From Methylobacillus methanolivorans (GTDB lineage Bacteria > Pseudomonadota > Gammaproteobacteria > Burkholderiales > Methylophilaceae): a DNA stretch of 64,000 nucleotides. The notes below the pieces were generated by a model. The model ran no database searches. It was not told where the DNA came from and saw only the letters and a program-made list of their open reading frames with translations. Shown piece after piece: positions 1 to 11,725 of this stretch. The DNA lies in the NCBI RefSeq assembly GCF_020531845.1, contig NZ_JAJAVF010000004.1, positions 62,001-126,000 of the forward strand, in the 5' to 3' direction. The position numbers and the translations under genes were made by a program. Numbering within the stretch: the stretch's first letter is position 1; each line of letters begins with the position of its first letter.

Positions 1-586
1 CCACCGCCACTGATACCAGCACAATTGCCGCTAATGCCGACGGCACTACCTTAGTCATACGTGGTAATAGATAGATGATAACCATCGTCAACGCGACCAG
101 CGCCAACATGGTGTAAAGCAAAGGCCCACTCATCCATTGCAAGCTACCATCGCCTGCCGCCACCTTGAAATGGTTGAACTGCGCGAAGAAAATCACCATC
201 GCCAAACCATTCACAAAGCCAAGCATTACCGGATAAGGCACCATGCGAATGTACTTGCCCATCCTTGCAACACCGAATAGCACCTGCAATATCCCCATCA
301 GCACCACAGCTGCAAACAGGTATTCCACGCCATGCTGCACCACCAAGGCTGTCATCACTACCGCTAATGAACCTGCCGCCCCGGAAATCATTCCTGGACG
401 CCCGCCAAAGGCAGAGGTGATAAACGACACGATCACCGAGGCATACAGCCCTGTCAAAGGCGATACATGGGCAACAAAGGCAAATGCGATTGTTTCCGGC
501 ACCATCGCCAGGGCTGTTGTCAGCCCGCTTAATGCATTGGTTTTAATTTTGGATAGATTTAGCCGCTTGGATACTACATTCGACAT
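1..586 (-). CDS. SulP-family anion transporter, N-terminal part (runs off left edge)
   Basis: The minus strand is open from an ATG at 584-586 to the window edge, giving 195 residues without a stop. The ATG has a good ribosome site (AGGAG, 7 bases upstream). The protein is strongly hydrophobic, with several membrane segments. It contains AMVPETIAFAF and SPLTGLYASV near the N-terminus, then GGRPGMISGAAGS, which is the pattern of the first transmembrane helices of SulP/SLC26 permeases (sulfate, bicarbonate or other anions, often Na+ or H+ coupled). The C-terminal half, including any STAS domain, lies outside the window, so substrate cannot be told. Family call is firm; substrate is unknown. It is divergent from the small gene at 802, with a perfect inverted repeat between them. 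Confidence 0.85.
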   Translation of the reverse strand, partial: MSNVVSKRLNLSKIKTNALSGLTTALAMVPETIAFAFVAHVSPLTGLYASVIVSFITSAFGGRPGMISGAAGSLAVVMTALVVQHGVEYLFAAVVLMGILQVLFGVARMGKYIRMVPYPVMLGFVNGLAMVIFFAQFNHFKVAAGDGSLQWMSGPLLYTMLALVALTMVIIYLLPRMTKVVPSALAAIVLVSVAV

Positions 587-640
587 CAATAAACTCCTGT
601 GCTGAAGCACAACTCAGCCGTTTTAGCGGCCACTGTGTCA

Positions 641-670
641 TACCAATTTAATCAATAAGTTAAATTGGTA
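641..670. repeat. Perfect inverted repeat between divergent genes
   Basis: Two perfectly complementary 11-base arms (641-651 and 660-670) surround an 8-base loop. The sequence is AT-rich and sits in the 215-base gap between the SulP gene and the unknown gene at 802. It has no T-run, so it looks more like an operator for a dimeric regulator than a terminator. No regulator is encoded beside it, and the function is inferred only from position. Confidence 0.5.
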
Positions 671-801
671 AAAACACCAGATAATAGAAAACAAACTGTT
701 AGCCTTTCCAAGCTCGATATGACAAATCCTACAAGTTTGCAGAAATAGTAGGTAGTAGATTAACCTGCATTCAATATTCCAGATGATAAGGAGCTGCCAT
801 C

Positions 802-1152
802 ATGGAAAACCAGTGGAGTGTCTATCGCGTATCTCCTATCGACCACGGTTGGCACTATCTCAAGACGGTAAACGAAACCGCACGCCTATTGGGTGGGAAT
901 TGGGCAGAAGCAGAAGCGAATGGTCTAGTCGCAGATCACCCGAGGGTTGAGGTATTTCTAGCAGCCTACCGTTTTGCTCGCGAGGCAGCGATTGCTCACG
1001 GCTATGACAATATCAACCGCAATCAACCCGTTGTATTCTGGTTACCAGACAGTACTATTTTCAACTATGGATTTGTATTCAAGTCAGATAATGGCGGGAT
1101 CACTTATGTAATTTCACCCAAACCCCTACCTTGGCTAAATCAAATGAGTTGA
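802..1152 (+). CDS. Small conserved-looking protein of unknown function (116 aa)
   Basis: The ORF starts at an ATG with a strong upstream TAAGGAG and ends in TGA, which supports a real gene. The 116-residue product is soluble, with no signal peptide or membrane segment. It is rich in aromatic residues and begins MENQWSVYRVSPIDHGWHYL. I do not recognise the family. It stands alone, divergent from the SulP gene and convergent with gyrB, and is followed by a hairpin at 1158-1184. No function can be given from the sequence. Confidence 0.65.
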   Translation: MENQWSVYRVSPIDHGWHYLKTVNETARLLGGNWAEAEANGLVADHPRVEVFLAAYRFAREAAIAHGYDNINRNQPVVFWLPDSTIFNYGFVFKSDNGGITYVISPKPLPWLNQMS

Positions 1153-1157
1153 AAGCA

Positions 1158-1184
1158 ATCAGGCTAATCATTGATTAGCCTGAT
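1158..1184. terminator. Hairpin between convergent genes (candidate bidirectional terminator)
   Basis: Perfect 13-base arms (1158-1170 and 1172-1184) are separated by one base, directly between the stop of the 802 gene and the stop of gyrB. There is no clear T-run on either side, so it may act as a transcript 3' end stabiliser rather than a classic intrinsic terminator. Confidence 0.5.
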
Positions 1185-1215
1185 GGTTGACGATCATATA
1201 AAAATACTTTATAGA

Positions 1216-3642
<2,427 letters not shown>

Positions 3643-3664
3643 TTATTCTTTAATATTCAATTAG

Positions 3665-4768
3665 TTAAATTCTCATTGGCATAACGACATATTTGTAATT
3701 ATTGTCGTTTTCCACTGTCACCAGGCAACTGCTATTAGCGTCTGCAAATGAGAAAATCACGCTTTCGCTGTCTGAATTGTTCAATACATCGATCATGTAA
3801 GTGACATTGAAGCCGATATCCAGACTGCTGCCACCATAGCTAATTTCAAGTTCTTCTTCTGCTTCTTCCTGCTCGCTATTGGTGCTGATAAGTTTCAAGC
3901 TATTCGCAGAAAGCACCATGCGAATACCACGATATTTTTCGTTGGACAGGATAGAGGCTCGTTGCATGGATAACAAAATCATCATGCGATCTACAGTGAA
4001 ACTGTTCTGGTGCCCTGTAGGGATTACACGTGTGTAATCTGGGAATTTTCCGTCAATTACTTTTGAAATCAATCGGATATCACCAAAAGCGAAATTAGCC
4101 TGACCATTGGCAACCTCTATTGTGACTTCATCTTCGCTTTCGTCCAACAGTTTTATCAATTCGATCACGGTTTTGCGTGGCAGGATGATTTCCTGTTTTT
4201 CGTAGCTATTTGCCAGTTCGGTAGAAGTAAAACTGAGTCTGTGACCATCAGTACCTACGACATTCAGCCTATTTCCATTCACTTCGAACAACAAGCCGTT
4301 AAGGTAATAACGGATGTCTTGTTGCGCCATCGCGAATTCAACTTGTTTGAATAAGCGCTTAAGCGATTTTTGCCCGATGTTGATGATGGTATTACTTGCA
4401 TCTGCATTTTTAGTCATCAAAGGATAATCGTTGGCAGGCAGTGTTTGCAGGTTAAAACGGCTCTTGCCGGTTTTAACCTGGATGCGATTTTCCTGTGTTG
4501 CCATGGTGATATCAGCGTTTTCAGGCAATGAACGGCAAATATCCAGAAGTTTCTTTGCAGAGATAGTCGTTGATAGCTCACCGCCGACGGCTGTTTCGAC
4601 TGAAAGGGAGATTTGCATTTCCAGATCTGTGGCTGTCAGAACAATTTTGTCCTGTTTAGCTTCTAGTAACAGATTGGAAAGAATAGGCAAGGTATGACGT
4701 CTTTCAACAATACTGCTTACTGATGAAAGTGGTTTTAACAGCGTATCGCGATTGATTTGGATGTTCAT
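3665..4768 (-). CDS. dnaN: DNA polymerase III beta sliding clamp
   Basis: The 367 residues match the standard length of the three-domain beta clamp, which encircles DNA and tethers polymerase III and many repair factors. The N-terminus MNIQINRDTLLKPLSSVSSI and the C-terminal YVVMPMRI are characteristic; the terminal MPMRI forms part of the client-binding cleft. The ATG at 4766-4768 is the natural start. It is downstream of dnaA with a 229-base AT-rich gap carrying DnaA-box-like sites, and 52 bases upstream of gyrB. Confidence 0.98.
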   Translation of the reverse strand: MNIQINRDTLLKPLSSVSSIVERRHTLPILSNLLLEAKQDKIVLTATDLEMQISLSVETAVGGELSTTISAKKLLDICRSLPENADITMATQENRIQVKTGKSRFNLQTLPANDYPLMTKNADASNTIINIGQKSLKRLFKQVEFAMAQQDIRYYLNGLLFEVNGNRLNVVGTDGHRLSFTSTELANSYEKQEIILPRKTVIELIKLLDESEDEVTIEVANGQANFAFGDIRLISKVIDGKFPDYTRVIPTGHQNSFTVDRMMILLSMQRASILSNEKYRGIRMVLSANSLKLISTNSEQEEAEEELEISYGGSSLDIGFNVTYMIDVLNNSDSESVIFSFADANSSCLVTVENDNNYKYVVMPMRI

Positions 4769-4997
4769 ATCTTTAAAACCTAATATATAAAAAATAAATT
4801 GATAATAACAATAAAGTAAGCAACTTCTGTTGATAACTCAAATTTTCAATTTAAATTCAATCACATATTTGAAATTAAACTATCTTGAAATTTTTAGAAA
4901 CTGTTGTGGATAGAATGTTGGTTATTTTACTGACTTCTTAAAATCGCGTTTAACCCGCATTGTTACCCACAGCCTTTCCATAAGCACGTACTTATTT
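4769..4997. other. AT-rich dnaA-dnaN gap with DnaA-box-like sites
   Basis: This gap is markedly AT-rich at its dnaN end. It holds three 9-mers one base away from the DnaA box TTATCCACA or its complement: 4828-4836, 4905-4913 and 4963-4971. It is one of the two candidate parts of oriC, and must also contain the dnaN promoter. No coding sequence is seen. Confidence 0.55.
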
Positions 4998-6413
4998 TTA
5001 ATCCCGGATCACTTGAATCAGGACAGAAATATCTCTTGCCAAGGTTTGATCGTTTTGGCGCAATTGTTCAACTTCATCACAGGCATGCATTACCGTGGTG
5101 TGGTGACGGCCACCAAAGGCTTCTCCGATTTCGGGGAAGCTGTGATTAGTCAGCTCACGAGCTAGTGTCATGGCGATCTGTCGTGGACGTGCAAAATTGC
5201 GTGAACGTTTTTTGCTATACATTTCAGCAACTTTGATCTTGTAGTAGTCAGCAACTGTTTTCTGGATATTTTCGATAGTAATCTGACGACCACGAACTGC
5301 GATCAAGTCTTTCAATGCTTCTTTTGCCAAATTAACATCAATGGCATGACCAGTGAAATTGGCCATAGCAATAATACGGTTAAGCGCTCCTTCCAGTTCA
5401 CGGACGCTAGAACGTACCTGCTTGGCGATGAAGAAAGCAACGTCTTCATCCAATCGTACACGTGCTGCTTCGGCTTTCTTCAACAGGATGGCAACGCGCA
5501 TTTCCAATTCTGGTGGTTCTACTGCTACTGTTAGCCCCCAACTGAATCGTGTGCGCAGGCGTTCATCGACATCTGCGATTTCCTTGGGATAGGTATCACA
5601 GGTGATGATGATTTGCTTCTTGGCTTCGATCAGAGAGTTGAACGCATAGAAAAATTCTTCTTGGGTGCGACTCTTCTTGGCGAAAAACTGGATATCGTCA
5701 ATCAGCAAGAGATCCAGAGAATGATATTGACGTTTGAATTCATCAAACGCTTTGTGTTCATAGGCTTTGACGACATCCGAAACATAGCGTTCTGCATGTA
5801 AATAACGAATTTTTGCATCTGGACGCTGGGATTTCAGGTGATTGCCAATCGCTTGCAACACATGAGTCTTGCCCAAGCCAACTCCACCATAAATAAACAG
5901 AGGGTTGTAGGCAGTACCTGGATTTTCCGCGACTTGTATGGCTGCTGCACGAGCTAATTGATTGGCTTTTCCCGTGACAAAGTTATCAAAGCGGAATGCT
6001 GGATTGAGGCCATTGGTTTCGGCGACGGGTTTGGTTTTTTTCACTGCTGCTGAAGCAGATTTTGTCGGTGTTATTGCTTTTGTGACCTTGCTCACTTCAG
6101 CTTCAATTTTTGCTTTTGGAGTAGGTTCTGCTGCCGCTTGTTGTGGTTTAGGGCTGACTGGCGCTGCTTTGTCACTGGCATCGTACAATGCCAGTTCGAT
6201 ATGCATGGGATTGGAGAATACTTCCTCAGCCAGTGCCGTGATTTTTTGTAGAAAGCGATCTTTTACCCATTGTTGTACAAAGCGATTGGGCGCTAATAGG
6301 CGCAATACTTCCCCGTTAGCTTCAAAACGTAAGGGCTTGATCCAGGTATTGAATTGCTGCGTTGACAACTCTTCTTCAAAGCGACCGAGACAAAGAGACC
6401 AAAAATTTTCCAT
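4998..6413 (-). CDS. dnaA: Chromosomal replication initiator DnaA
   Basis: The 471-residue protein has the four DnaA domains. They are an N-terminal interaction domain, a variable Ala/Lys/Pro-rich linker (residues about 90-135), an AAA+ ATPase, and a C-terminal DNA-binding domain. The AAA+ part shows Walker A GGVGLGKTH near residue 175 and Walker B LLLIDDIQFF. The DNA-binding helix-turn-helix carries the signature GGRHHTTVMHACDEV near residue 435. It binds DnaA boxes and opens the origin. The start ATG at 6411-6413 has only a weak upstream purine stretch. Flanking gaps on both sides carry DnaA boxes, as expected for origin function and autoregulation. Confidence 0.98.
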   Translation of the reverse strand: MENFWSLCLGRFEEELSTQQFNTWIKPLRFEANGEVLRLLAPNRFVQQWVKDRFLQKITALAEEVFSNPMHIELALYDASDKAAPVSPKPQQAAAEPTPKAKIEAEVSKVTKAITPTKSASAAVKKTKPVAETNGLNPAFRFDNFVTGKANQLARAAAIQVAENPGTAYNPLFIYGGVGLGKTHVLQAIGNHLKSQRPDAKIRYLHAERYVSDVVKAYEHKAFDEFKRQYHSLDLLLIDDIQFFAKKSRTQEEFFYAFNSLIEAKKQIIITCDTYPKEIADVDERLRTRFSWGLTVAVEPPELEMRVAILLKKAEAARVRLDEDVAFFIAKQVRSSVRELEGALNRIIAMANFTGHAIDVNLAKEALKDLIAVRGRQITIENIQKTVADYYKIKVAEMYSKKRSRNFARPRQIAMTLARELTNHSFPEIGEAFGGRHHTTVMHACDEVEQLRQNDQTLARDISVLIQVIRD

Positions 6414-6557
6414 CGGTTGCCCGAAACTCCGCAGTGAAATGAATGTGAGGTATGGACGAAATGTCTGATTATGTTTATTTTTATCGACCAGATGCTGTAT
6501 TCACAGAATGTTTACCACCCCATGCCAGATGAAGGATTCTAGCTTGTTTGCCACAAC

Positions 6558-6566
6558 TTATCCACA
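6558..6566. promoter_or_regulatory. Perfect DnaA box
   Basis: TTATCCACA is identical to the high-affinity DnaA box consensus. It lies in the divergent dnaA-rpmH region, so it may serve origin firing and dnaA autoregulation. Confidence 0.75.
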
Positions 6567-6614
6567 GGCAACGCACAATCATTTTCACAACGGCAATGTT
6601 TTCCCAAATAAACA

Positions 6615-6644
6615 TTGACATAGGACTGTGTTTTCAGGTTAAAT
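6615..6644 (+). promoter_or_regulatory. Sigma-70 promoter for rpmH-rnpA-yidD-yidC
   Basis: A perfect -35 hexamer TTGACA (6615-6620) is followed after 18 bases by TTAAAT (6639-6644), four of six matches to the -10 consensus. It lies 46 bases upstream of the rpmH ATG. Strong ribosomal-protein promoters are expected here. Confidence 0.6.
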
Positions 6645-6690
6645 TACGCGTTTTTGATTCGCAACATCTAGAAGTCAACCGGAGATTCCC

Positions 6691-6825
6691 ATGAAACGCA
6701 CTTACCAGCCTTCAAAAATTCGCCGTGCTCGTACGCATGGTTTCCTGGTGCGTATGAAGACCCGTGGTGGTCGCGCTGTTATCGCTGCGCGTCGTGCCAA
6801 GGGCCGTGCTCGCCTGGCTGTTTAA
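6691..6825 (+). CDS. rpmH: 50S ribosomal protein L34
   Basis: A 44-residue, very basic ORF starts [18 protein letters not shown] and ends RARLAV, the full-length L34 of the large ribosomal subunit. The ATG follows CCGGAG, a good ribosome site. It opens the rpmH-rnpA-yidD-yidC-mnmE group, conserved beside dnaA in most bacteria. Codon use is strongly biased, as expected for a highly expressed gene. Confidence 0.98.
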   Translation: MKRTYQPSKIRRARTHGFLVRMKTRGGRAVIAARRAKGRARLAV

Positions 6826-6861
6826 TCAGCCTTTCGCCGTTTAAGGCGATTTTAGCTATAC

Positions 6862-7239
6862 ATGGTTTTGCCATCATATGCGTTTGAGCGTCGGGCAAGA
6901 TTGTTAAAAACGGATGATTTTTCATCCGTTTTTAATTTCCGCAAACGAGTTTCAGGTCGTTATCTTGTGTTCCACTACCAATCTAACGAGTTGGCTTATG
7001 CAAGATTAGGCTTGGTAGTAGGTAAGAAAATTGCTCGCCGTGCTGTAGATCGTAATTATATCAAGCGTGTCATGCGGGAACTATTCAGGTTAAACCAGCA
7101 TCAATTGCCTGGCGTTGATCTGGTGATAAGACCTCACATGATATTTGGTCGTTCTGAGTTTACCGAGATTGAACAGGAGTTCATGGAATTGGTAAGCAAA
7201 CTACAGCGTAAGCTGACGATACAGCAGGAGCCTCAATGA
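6862..7239 (+). CDS. rnpA: Ribonuclease P protein component
   Basis: The 125-residue basic protein is the protein cofactor of RNase P, which trims the 5' leader of tRNA precursors. It carries the family's core RLGLVVGKKIARRAVDRNYIK (shown here in part: RLGLVVGKK and RAVDRNYIKR), with the conserved Arg/Asn-rich helix. The N-terminal FERRARLLKTDDFSSVF is also typical. It sits 36 bases after rpmH and its stop codon is directly followed by the yidD start. Confidence 0.95.
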   Translation: MVLPSYAFERRARLLKTDDFSSVFNFRKRVSGRYLVFHYQSNELAYARLGLVVGKKIARRAVDRNYIKRVMRELFRLNQHQLPGVDLVIRPHMIFGRSEFTEIEQEFMELVSKLQRKLTIQQEPQ

Positions 7240-7452
7240 ATGTTGGGCAAACTCATGGTGGGTTTGATCAAGTTATACCAATGGGTATTGAGTCCATTGC
7301 TGGGCCAGCGATGCCGTTTTTACCCGACCTGTTCGCAATATGCCATTGAAGCCATACAAAAGCATGGCACATGGCGCGGAGCCGTTTATACAATACGCCG
7401 TTTATCCAAGTGTCATCCATGGCATGACGGTGGTCATGATCCTGTGCCATGA
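7240..7452 (+). CDS. yidD: Membrane protein insertion efficiency factor YidD
   Basis: A 70-residue protein with the YidD signature: [20 protein letters not shown], then [10 protein letters not shown], then [15 protein letters not shown]. YidD is a small membrane-associated protein that helps YidC insert inner-membrane proteins. The ATG begins on the base after the rnpA stop, so translation is probably coupled. The three conserved cysteines (RCRF, PTCS, KCHP) are present. Confidence 0.95.
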   Translation: MLGKLMVGLIKLYQWVLSPLLGQRCRFYPTCSQYAIEAIQKHGTWRGAVYTIRRLSKCHPWHDGGHDPVP

Positions 7453-7485
7453 GAGTGTGGCTTAATACATTAGATTAAGAGATTT

Positions 7486-9141
7486 ATGGATACCAAGCGC
7501 CTGATTCTTTTCGTTGTTTTTTCCTTTTCTATCCTGATGTTATGGGATTCCTGGCAGCGTGATCACAAGCCTGCCTCAACGCCTGTAGCGACAGCAACTC
7601 AGCATGTTGAAGATAGTAGCGTTCCTCAAGCCGCAAAATCATCTACACCTGCTGCTAGCCAGGCAAGTCTTCCTGTAGAAACTGGTTTCCGCTTGCAATC
7701 TGGTGAGCGTGTTCAGGTTGAAACTGATCTTTACAAGGCGAGTATTGATACGATAGGTGGTGACCTGCGTCGTTTGGAATTGCGTGAGCACAAGGATGAC
7801 GTTGATCTGGATAAGAATTTCGTGTTGATGGATGATGGTTCGGCACCGATGTTGTATGTCGCTCAGACTGGCTTGATTGGTAATGACTTACCAACTCACA
7901 AGGCGGCCTTTACCAGTGATTCTTCAAATTATCAGCTTGCTACAGGTGCTGACAAGTTGGATGTGCGTTTGACTTGGAAAGGTGATAACGGTGTTGAGGT
8001 TGATAAGATTTATACCTTCCACCGCGATAGTTATGCAATAGAAGTCAGCTATGAAATCCGTAACAACGGCACGGTGGCAATTGACCCCTCGGTGTATTAC
8101 CAAATTGTCCATGATAATCAGTCCCACCAAGGCTCATACATGATGCCAACCTTTACTGGTGGCGCTTATTTCACTGAGGCTGACAAATATAAAAAGCTCA
8201 GCTTCTCCGATATGTCCAAGACCAATCTCTCGAAGAATGCGAGTGATGGCTGGGTTGGCTTGGTGCAGCATTATTTCGTTAGCGCCTGGATTCCCAAGGA
8301 TGGTTTAGCGCGGGAGTTCTATTCCAAGAAGCTGTCGGACAATATGTTTTCTATTGGTAGTGTCAGTCATCTGGGCAATATTGAGCCCGGACAGTCTATC
8401 GAATTGAAGTCTCGCTTGTACGCAGGTCCCCAAACGCAAAGTGAATTGAAAAGCGTAGCTCCCGGGCTGGAATATACCGTGGATTACGGATGGTTGACGG
8501 TGATTGCATCGCCTCTGTTCTGGGTTCTGTCTTCGATTCAGAAACTGGTGCACAACTGGGGTGTGGCTATTATCTTGTTAACGGTTCTGATCAAGCTCGC
8601 CTTCTATCCATTGTCCGCAGCCAGCTATCGTTCCATGGCCAATATGCGTGAGTTGGCTCCGCGCTTGCAACGCCTGAAGGAACAATACGGTGATGACAGG
8701 CAAAAAATGCATCAAGCAATGATGGAAATGTACAAGACAGAAAAGATCAACCCTATGGGTGGTTGCTTGCCTATCTTGGTGCAAATTCCTGTATTTATTG
8801 CACTGTACTGGGTGTTGCTTGGTAGCGTTGAAATGCGTCACGCGCCGTTCATGCTCTGGATACAAGACTTGTCTGCGATAGATCCTTACTACGTGCTGCC
8901 TATTCTCATGGGTGCAACCATGATTATCCAGACCAGGTTGAACCCCAAGCCTGCTGATCCTGTTCAGGCCAAGGTCATGACCATCATGCCTATTGTGTTT
9001 AGCGTGTTCTTCTTCTTCTTCCCTGCAGGTCTGGTGCTGTACTGGTTGGTGAATAATATTCTTTCGATTGCCCAACAATGGCATATCAACCGCACTATCC
9101 ATCAGGCAGCAGAAAAAAAGAAGGGAAATGCGCGTCGTTGA
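7486..9141 (+). CDS. yidC: Membrane protein insertase YidC
   Basis: The 551-residue protein matches the proteobacterial YidC layout. There is an N-terminal membrane anchor (residues about 5-22), a large periplasmic beta-sandwich domain (about 60-340), and the conserved insertase core with five membrane segments. Within the core [40 protein letters not shown] and [18 protein letters not shown] are diagnostic. It inserts and folds inner-membrane proteins with or without SecYEG. Its last 14 bases overlap the mnmE start. Confidence 0.98.
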   Translation: MDTKRLILFVVFSFSILMLWDSWQRDHKPASTPVATATQHVEDSSVPQAAKSSTPAASQASLPVETGFRLQSGERVQVETDLYKASIDTIGGDLRRLELREHKDDVDLDKNFVLMDDGSAPMLYVAQTGLIGNDLPTHKAAFTSDSSNYQLATGADKLDVRLTWKGDNGVEVDKIYTFHRDSYAIEVSYEIRNNGTVAIDPSVYYQIVHDNQSHQGSYMMPTFTGGAYFTEADKYKKLSFSDMSKTNLSKNASDGWVGLVQHYFVSAWIPKDGLAREFYSKKLSDNMFSIGSVSHLGNIEPGQSIELKSRLYAGPQTQSELKSVAPGLEYTVDYGWLTVIASPLFWVLSSIQKLVHNWGVAIILLTVLIKLAFYPLSAASYRSMANMRELAPRLQRLKEQYGDDRQKMHQAMMEMYKTEKINPMGGCLPILVQIPVFIALYWVLLGSVEMRHAPFMLWIQDLSAIDPYYVLPILMGATMIIQTRLNPKPADPVQAKVMTIMPIVFSVFFFFFPAGLVLYWLVNNILSIAQQWHINRTIHQAAEKKKGNARR

Positions 9142-10468
9142 TACCATTGCTGCCATCGCCACTGCTCCCGGCTCCGGGGGTATTGGCGTGGTACGTGTCT
9201 CCGGCCCTGCTAGCCAATCTATTGCCGAGGCAGTGCTAGGCCACTGCCCTTCCCCACGCTATGCAGCGTATCTTGCTTTTCGTGATGACAAAAATTCCCT
9301 GATTGATCGGGGCATTGCCATTTATTACCCTGGCCCACACTCCTACACCGGTGAGGATGTATTGGAATTACAGGCGCATGGTGGCCCTGCCTTGATGCAG
9401 ATTTTGCTCAAGCGCTGCTTGGCTCTTGGAGCCCGGCAGGCAGAGCCGGGGGAATTCACGCGTCGTGCTTACTTAAACGACAAGTTGGACTTAGCCCAGG
9501 CTGAAGCCGTGGCAGATGTGATTAATGCGGCCACTGAGGCTGCTGCTCGCAGCGCGGTAAAATCCTTATCCGGTGAGTTTTCCACAAGAATCCATGAGTT
9601 GCTGCAGCAGCTGATTGATTTACGACTATATGTCGAGGCCTGCCTGGATTTTCCTGAAGAGGATATTGACTTCATCAGCCAGGGGCGTGTTGCTGAAAAA
9701 TTAGCGCATGTTGCAGCAGGATTGGACGCAGTGTTTCGTGAGGCTAAACAAGGCAATTTATTGCGTGAGGGTTTGCAGGTGGTTTTGGTTGGCCAACCCA
9801 ATGTGGGTAAATCCAGCCTGATGAACCAATTGGCCGGTGAAGAAGTCGCGATTGTGACGTCTATTGCAGGTACAACGCGCGATACCATAAAAAACTCCAT
9901 ACAAATCAATGGGGTGCCACTTCATATTATTGATACTGCAGGATTGCGTGAAACGACAGACGAAGTAGAACAGCATGGTATTGCCAGAACATGGCGAGCG
10001 CTAGAAAACGCCGGTGTTGCATTATTATTGATTGATGCATCTCATGGTATTGGCGAGGTGGAAAAATCGATTCTAGAGCGATTGCCGCAGGATTTACCCA
10101 AAATTTGGGTTCATAATAAAATTGATCTTGAATCCACAAGCCCTAAAATTATCCAGCAAGACGGCAATACGCATATTTATCTTTCTGCCAAGATGGGAGA
10201 TGGAGTAGCGCTATTACGACAACGCTTGCTGGAAATTGCCGGCTGGCAACCCAGCGGTGAAGGTGTATTTATGGCGCGTGATCGGCACTTGTTGGCATTA
10301 AATACCGTCCATGAACACTTGGATGTAGCTGAAGGTTTGTTACTTCAACCGGAATTATTTGCTGAAGAGCTTCGACTGGCGCAGGATGCGCTGAATAGTA
10401 TTACGGGTGAGTTCACCCCGGATGATTTACTTGGGGAAATTTTCAGCCGTTTTTGTATTGGGAAATAA
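9128..10468 (+). CDS. mnmE: tRNA uridine-5-carboxymethylaminomethyl modification GTPase MnmE
   Basis: MnmE works with MnmG to make (c)mnm5 uridine at wobble position 34 of certain tRNAs. The start chosen is the ATG at 9128 ([20 protein letters not shown]), which matches the family N-terminus and follows AAGAAGGGAA. An upstream ATG at 9068 would add 20 atypical residues inside yidC. The 446-residue product has the N-terminal folate-binding domain, then a G domain (GQPNVGKSS near residue 222, DTAGLRE, NKID). It ends in the catalytic FCIGK. A strong terminator follows. Confidence 0.97.
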   Translation: MRVVDTIAAIATAPGSGGIGVVRVSGPASQSIAEAVLGHCPSPRYAAYLAFRDDKNSLIDRGIAIYYPGPHSYTGEDVLELQAHGGPALMQILLKRCLALGARQAEPGEFTRRAYLNDKLDLAQAEAVADVINAATEAAARSAVKSLSGEFSTRIHELLQQLIDLRLYVEACLDFPEEDIDFISQGRVAEKLAHVAAGLDAVFREAKQGNLLREGLQVVLVGQPNVGKSSLMNQLAGEEVAIVTSIAGTTRDTIKNSIQINGVPLHIIDTAGLRETTDEVEQHGIARTWRALENAGVALLLIDASHGIGEVEKSILERLPQDLPKIWVHNKIDLESTSPKIIQQDGNTHIYLSAKMGDGVALLRQRLLEIAGWQPSGEGVFMARDRHLLALNTVHEHLDVAEGLLLQPELFAEELRLAQDALNSITGEFTPDDLLGEIFSRFCIGK

Positions 10469-10482
10469 AGTGTTAGATCAAT

Positions 10483-10509
10483 AAAAAAGCCCGGATACCG
10501 GGCTTTTTT
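10483..10509. terminator. Bidirectional intrinsic terminator
   Basis: A GC-rich stem (GCCCGG 10489-10494, CCGGGC 10498-10503) is flanked by A6 on the left and T6 on the right. It can therefore end both mnmE (plus) and the PEP-CTERM gene (minus). Confidence 0.9.
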
Positions 10510-10529
10510 ATTTCTTGGCTAGTCGTAAC

Positions 10530-11546
10530 TTATGCGCGACGACGAGCTGCAAAGCCAAGGAACCCTAAGCCTAGCAACAGCATGGCATAACTCGAAGGCT
10601 CTGGTACTGCAGCAATTGGTAGATTACCTGTGAATGCATATTGGTGAATTTGGCCGCGTTGAACCAGATTATTCACATATACATTGCCTTCGATATCTGC
10701 CTGATTAGTTAATGTAGCATCAGTCGCAAGGATGGTGCCACCAAACTGATGCCCTAAGTCTACTGTCTGAGCATTGTAAAAATTCCAGACGACATTACCC
10801 GCAATTTTCTGTGCCGAACCGCCGAGAAAATTAGCGGAAATATCGATATCCTTCAGGCCGGAATTGATAACAATAGTGGTAGCGTTGTTCAGGATAAAAT
10901 CAAATTCACCCAAGCCAAAAATAGCCAGTGCATCAGCATTGCTAAGGTTAAAAACGGCTAAGCCAGTACTGTCTGCGCTAGCGGTGAAAGTTGCCTTTTG
11001 TGAGTTCCAGGTGACATTGCTGGTGTTGGTTAACAGTGCCAGACTATCCGAGGTTTGGTTCAGTACATTGTAAAAATTAGTGGAGCTTGCCACTGCAATA
11101 TTGGTATCCAGTTGAGTATTGGGTGTAGATAATCGGCCACCATTGAAGTGGATATTGCTTGTTGTGCCATTGATATAGGCTGGTCCATTCATGTGACCAT
11201 CACTGGCATTTCCGAAAATAGCTGTGCTGCCAGAGTTTACACTGGTGTTAGTTGAGTTTCCCTTAATGACAGCACCATCTGCAAGTACTCGAGCATTGCT
11301 AATGTTGCCTTGAACGGTAAGCCCAGCATAGTCTGATGTTGGGAGTGAGCGATGCACGTATTCCCCACCTACTACATTGCCTCCCACCCAGGCACGCCCA
11401 TGCAAGTGGGAGGTAGAGTCGACATTACCCAAAACCACGGTATTGAACTGTTGAAAAGTTTGGTTAGCATCAAGCGCTGCTTGTGCGCTTGTGCTAAAAA
11501 ATGCGGCAGCCATGATGGCTGGCAATGCAAAAGCACGAATTAACAT
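10530..11546 (-). CDS. Choice-of-anchor A family protein with PEP-CTERM sorting signal
   Basis: The 338-residue protein has an N-terminal signal peptide (MLIRAFALPAIMAAAF... ASAQA-type cleavage near residue 23). A beta-helix-like, Asn/Gly/Thr-rich body follows, with repeats such as GRAWVGGNVVGGEYVH and NISNARVLADGAVIKGN. The C-terminus VPEPSSYAMLLLGLGFLGFA plus RRR is a PEP-CTERM signal: PEP motif, hydrophobic helix, basic tail. Such proteins are exported, cleaved by an exosortase and released or attached at the surface, usually in exopolysaccharide-making bacteria. The body fits the choice-of-anchor A family. It is a single-gene insertion, on the opposite strand, between mnmE and mnmG, and no exosortase is in the window. 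Confidence 0.88.
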   Translation of the reverse strand: MLIRAFALPAIMAAAFFSTSAQAALDANQTFQQFNTVVLGNVDSTSHLHGRAWVGGNVVGGEYVHRSLPTSDYAGLTVQGNISNARVLADGAVIKGNSTNTSVNSGSTAIFGNASDGHMNGPAYINGTTSNIHFNGGRLSTPNTQLDTNIAVASSTNFYNVLNQTSDSLALLTNTSNVTWNSQKATFTASADSTGLAVFNLSNADALAIFGLGEFDFILNNATTIVINSGLKDIDISANFLGGSAQKIAGNVVWNFYNAQTVDLGHQFGGTILATDATLTNQADIEGNVYVNNLVQRGQIHQYAFTGNLPIAAVPEPSSYAMLLLGLGFLGFAARRRA

Positions 11547-11725
11547 AAAAATCCCCGATAGTGAATTAAATAAACTTCTTTAATAATCGCGCTAATGAAT
11601 GGCGTCGACTTTTTTAACTACATTGATAATGTGGTTTTGGATGTCAAGAAAATATCAGATGGTGAATCAGAATTATATAATCTGAATGGATAAGCACCAC
11701 TCACAAAAACTCAACAATTGTTAAT

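Larger units (their letters stand above)
6414..6690. other. Candidate oriC / dnaA-rpmH divergent intergenic region
   Basis: This 277-base region separates dnaA (minus) from rpmH (plus). It contains a perfect DnaA box TTATCCACA at 6558-6566 and a one-mismatch site at 6497-6505. An AT-rich stretch lies near 6470-6485, and the rpmH promoter is at its right end. Position and box content make it a good candidate for all or part of the replication origin. The number of weak boxes is small by eye, so whether the origin is here, in the dnaA-dnaN gap, or in both, is not settled. Confidence 0.6.

Noticed and set aside
4022..4039. 18-base palindrome with central CACGTG-like core inside dnaN
   Set aside because: The arms (GATTACAC / GTGTAATC) do not match parS beyond the core, and it lies in a coding region. 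It is probably chance.
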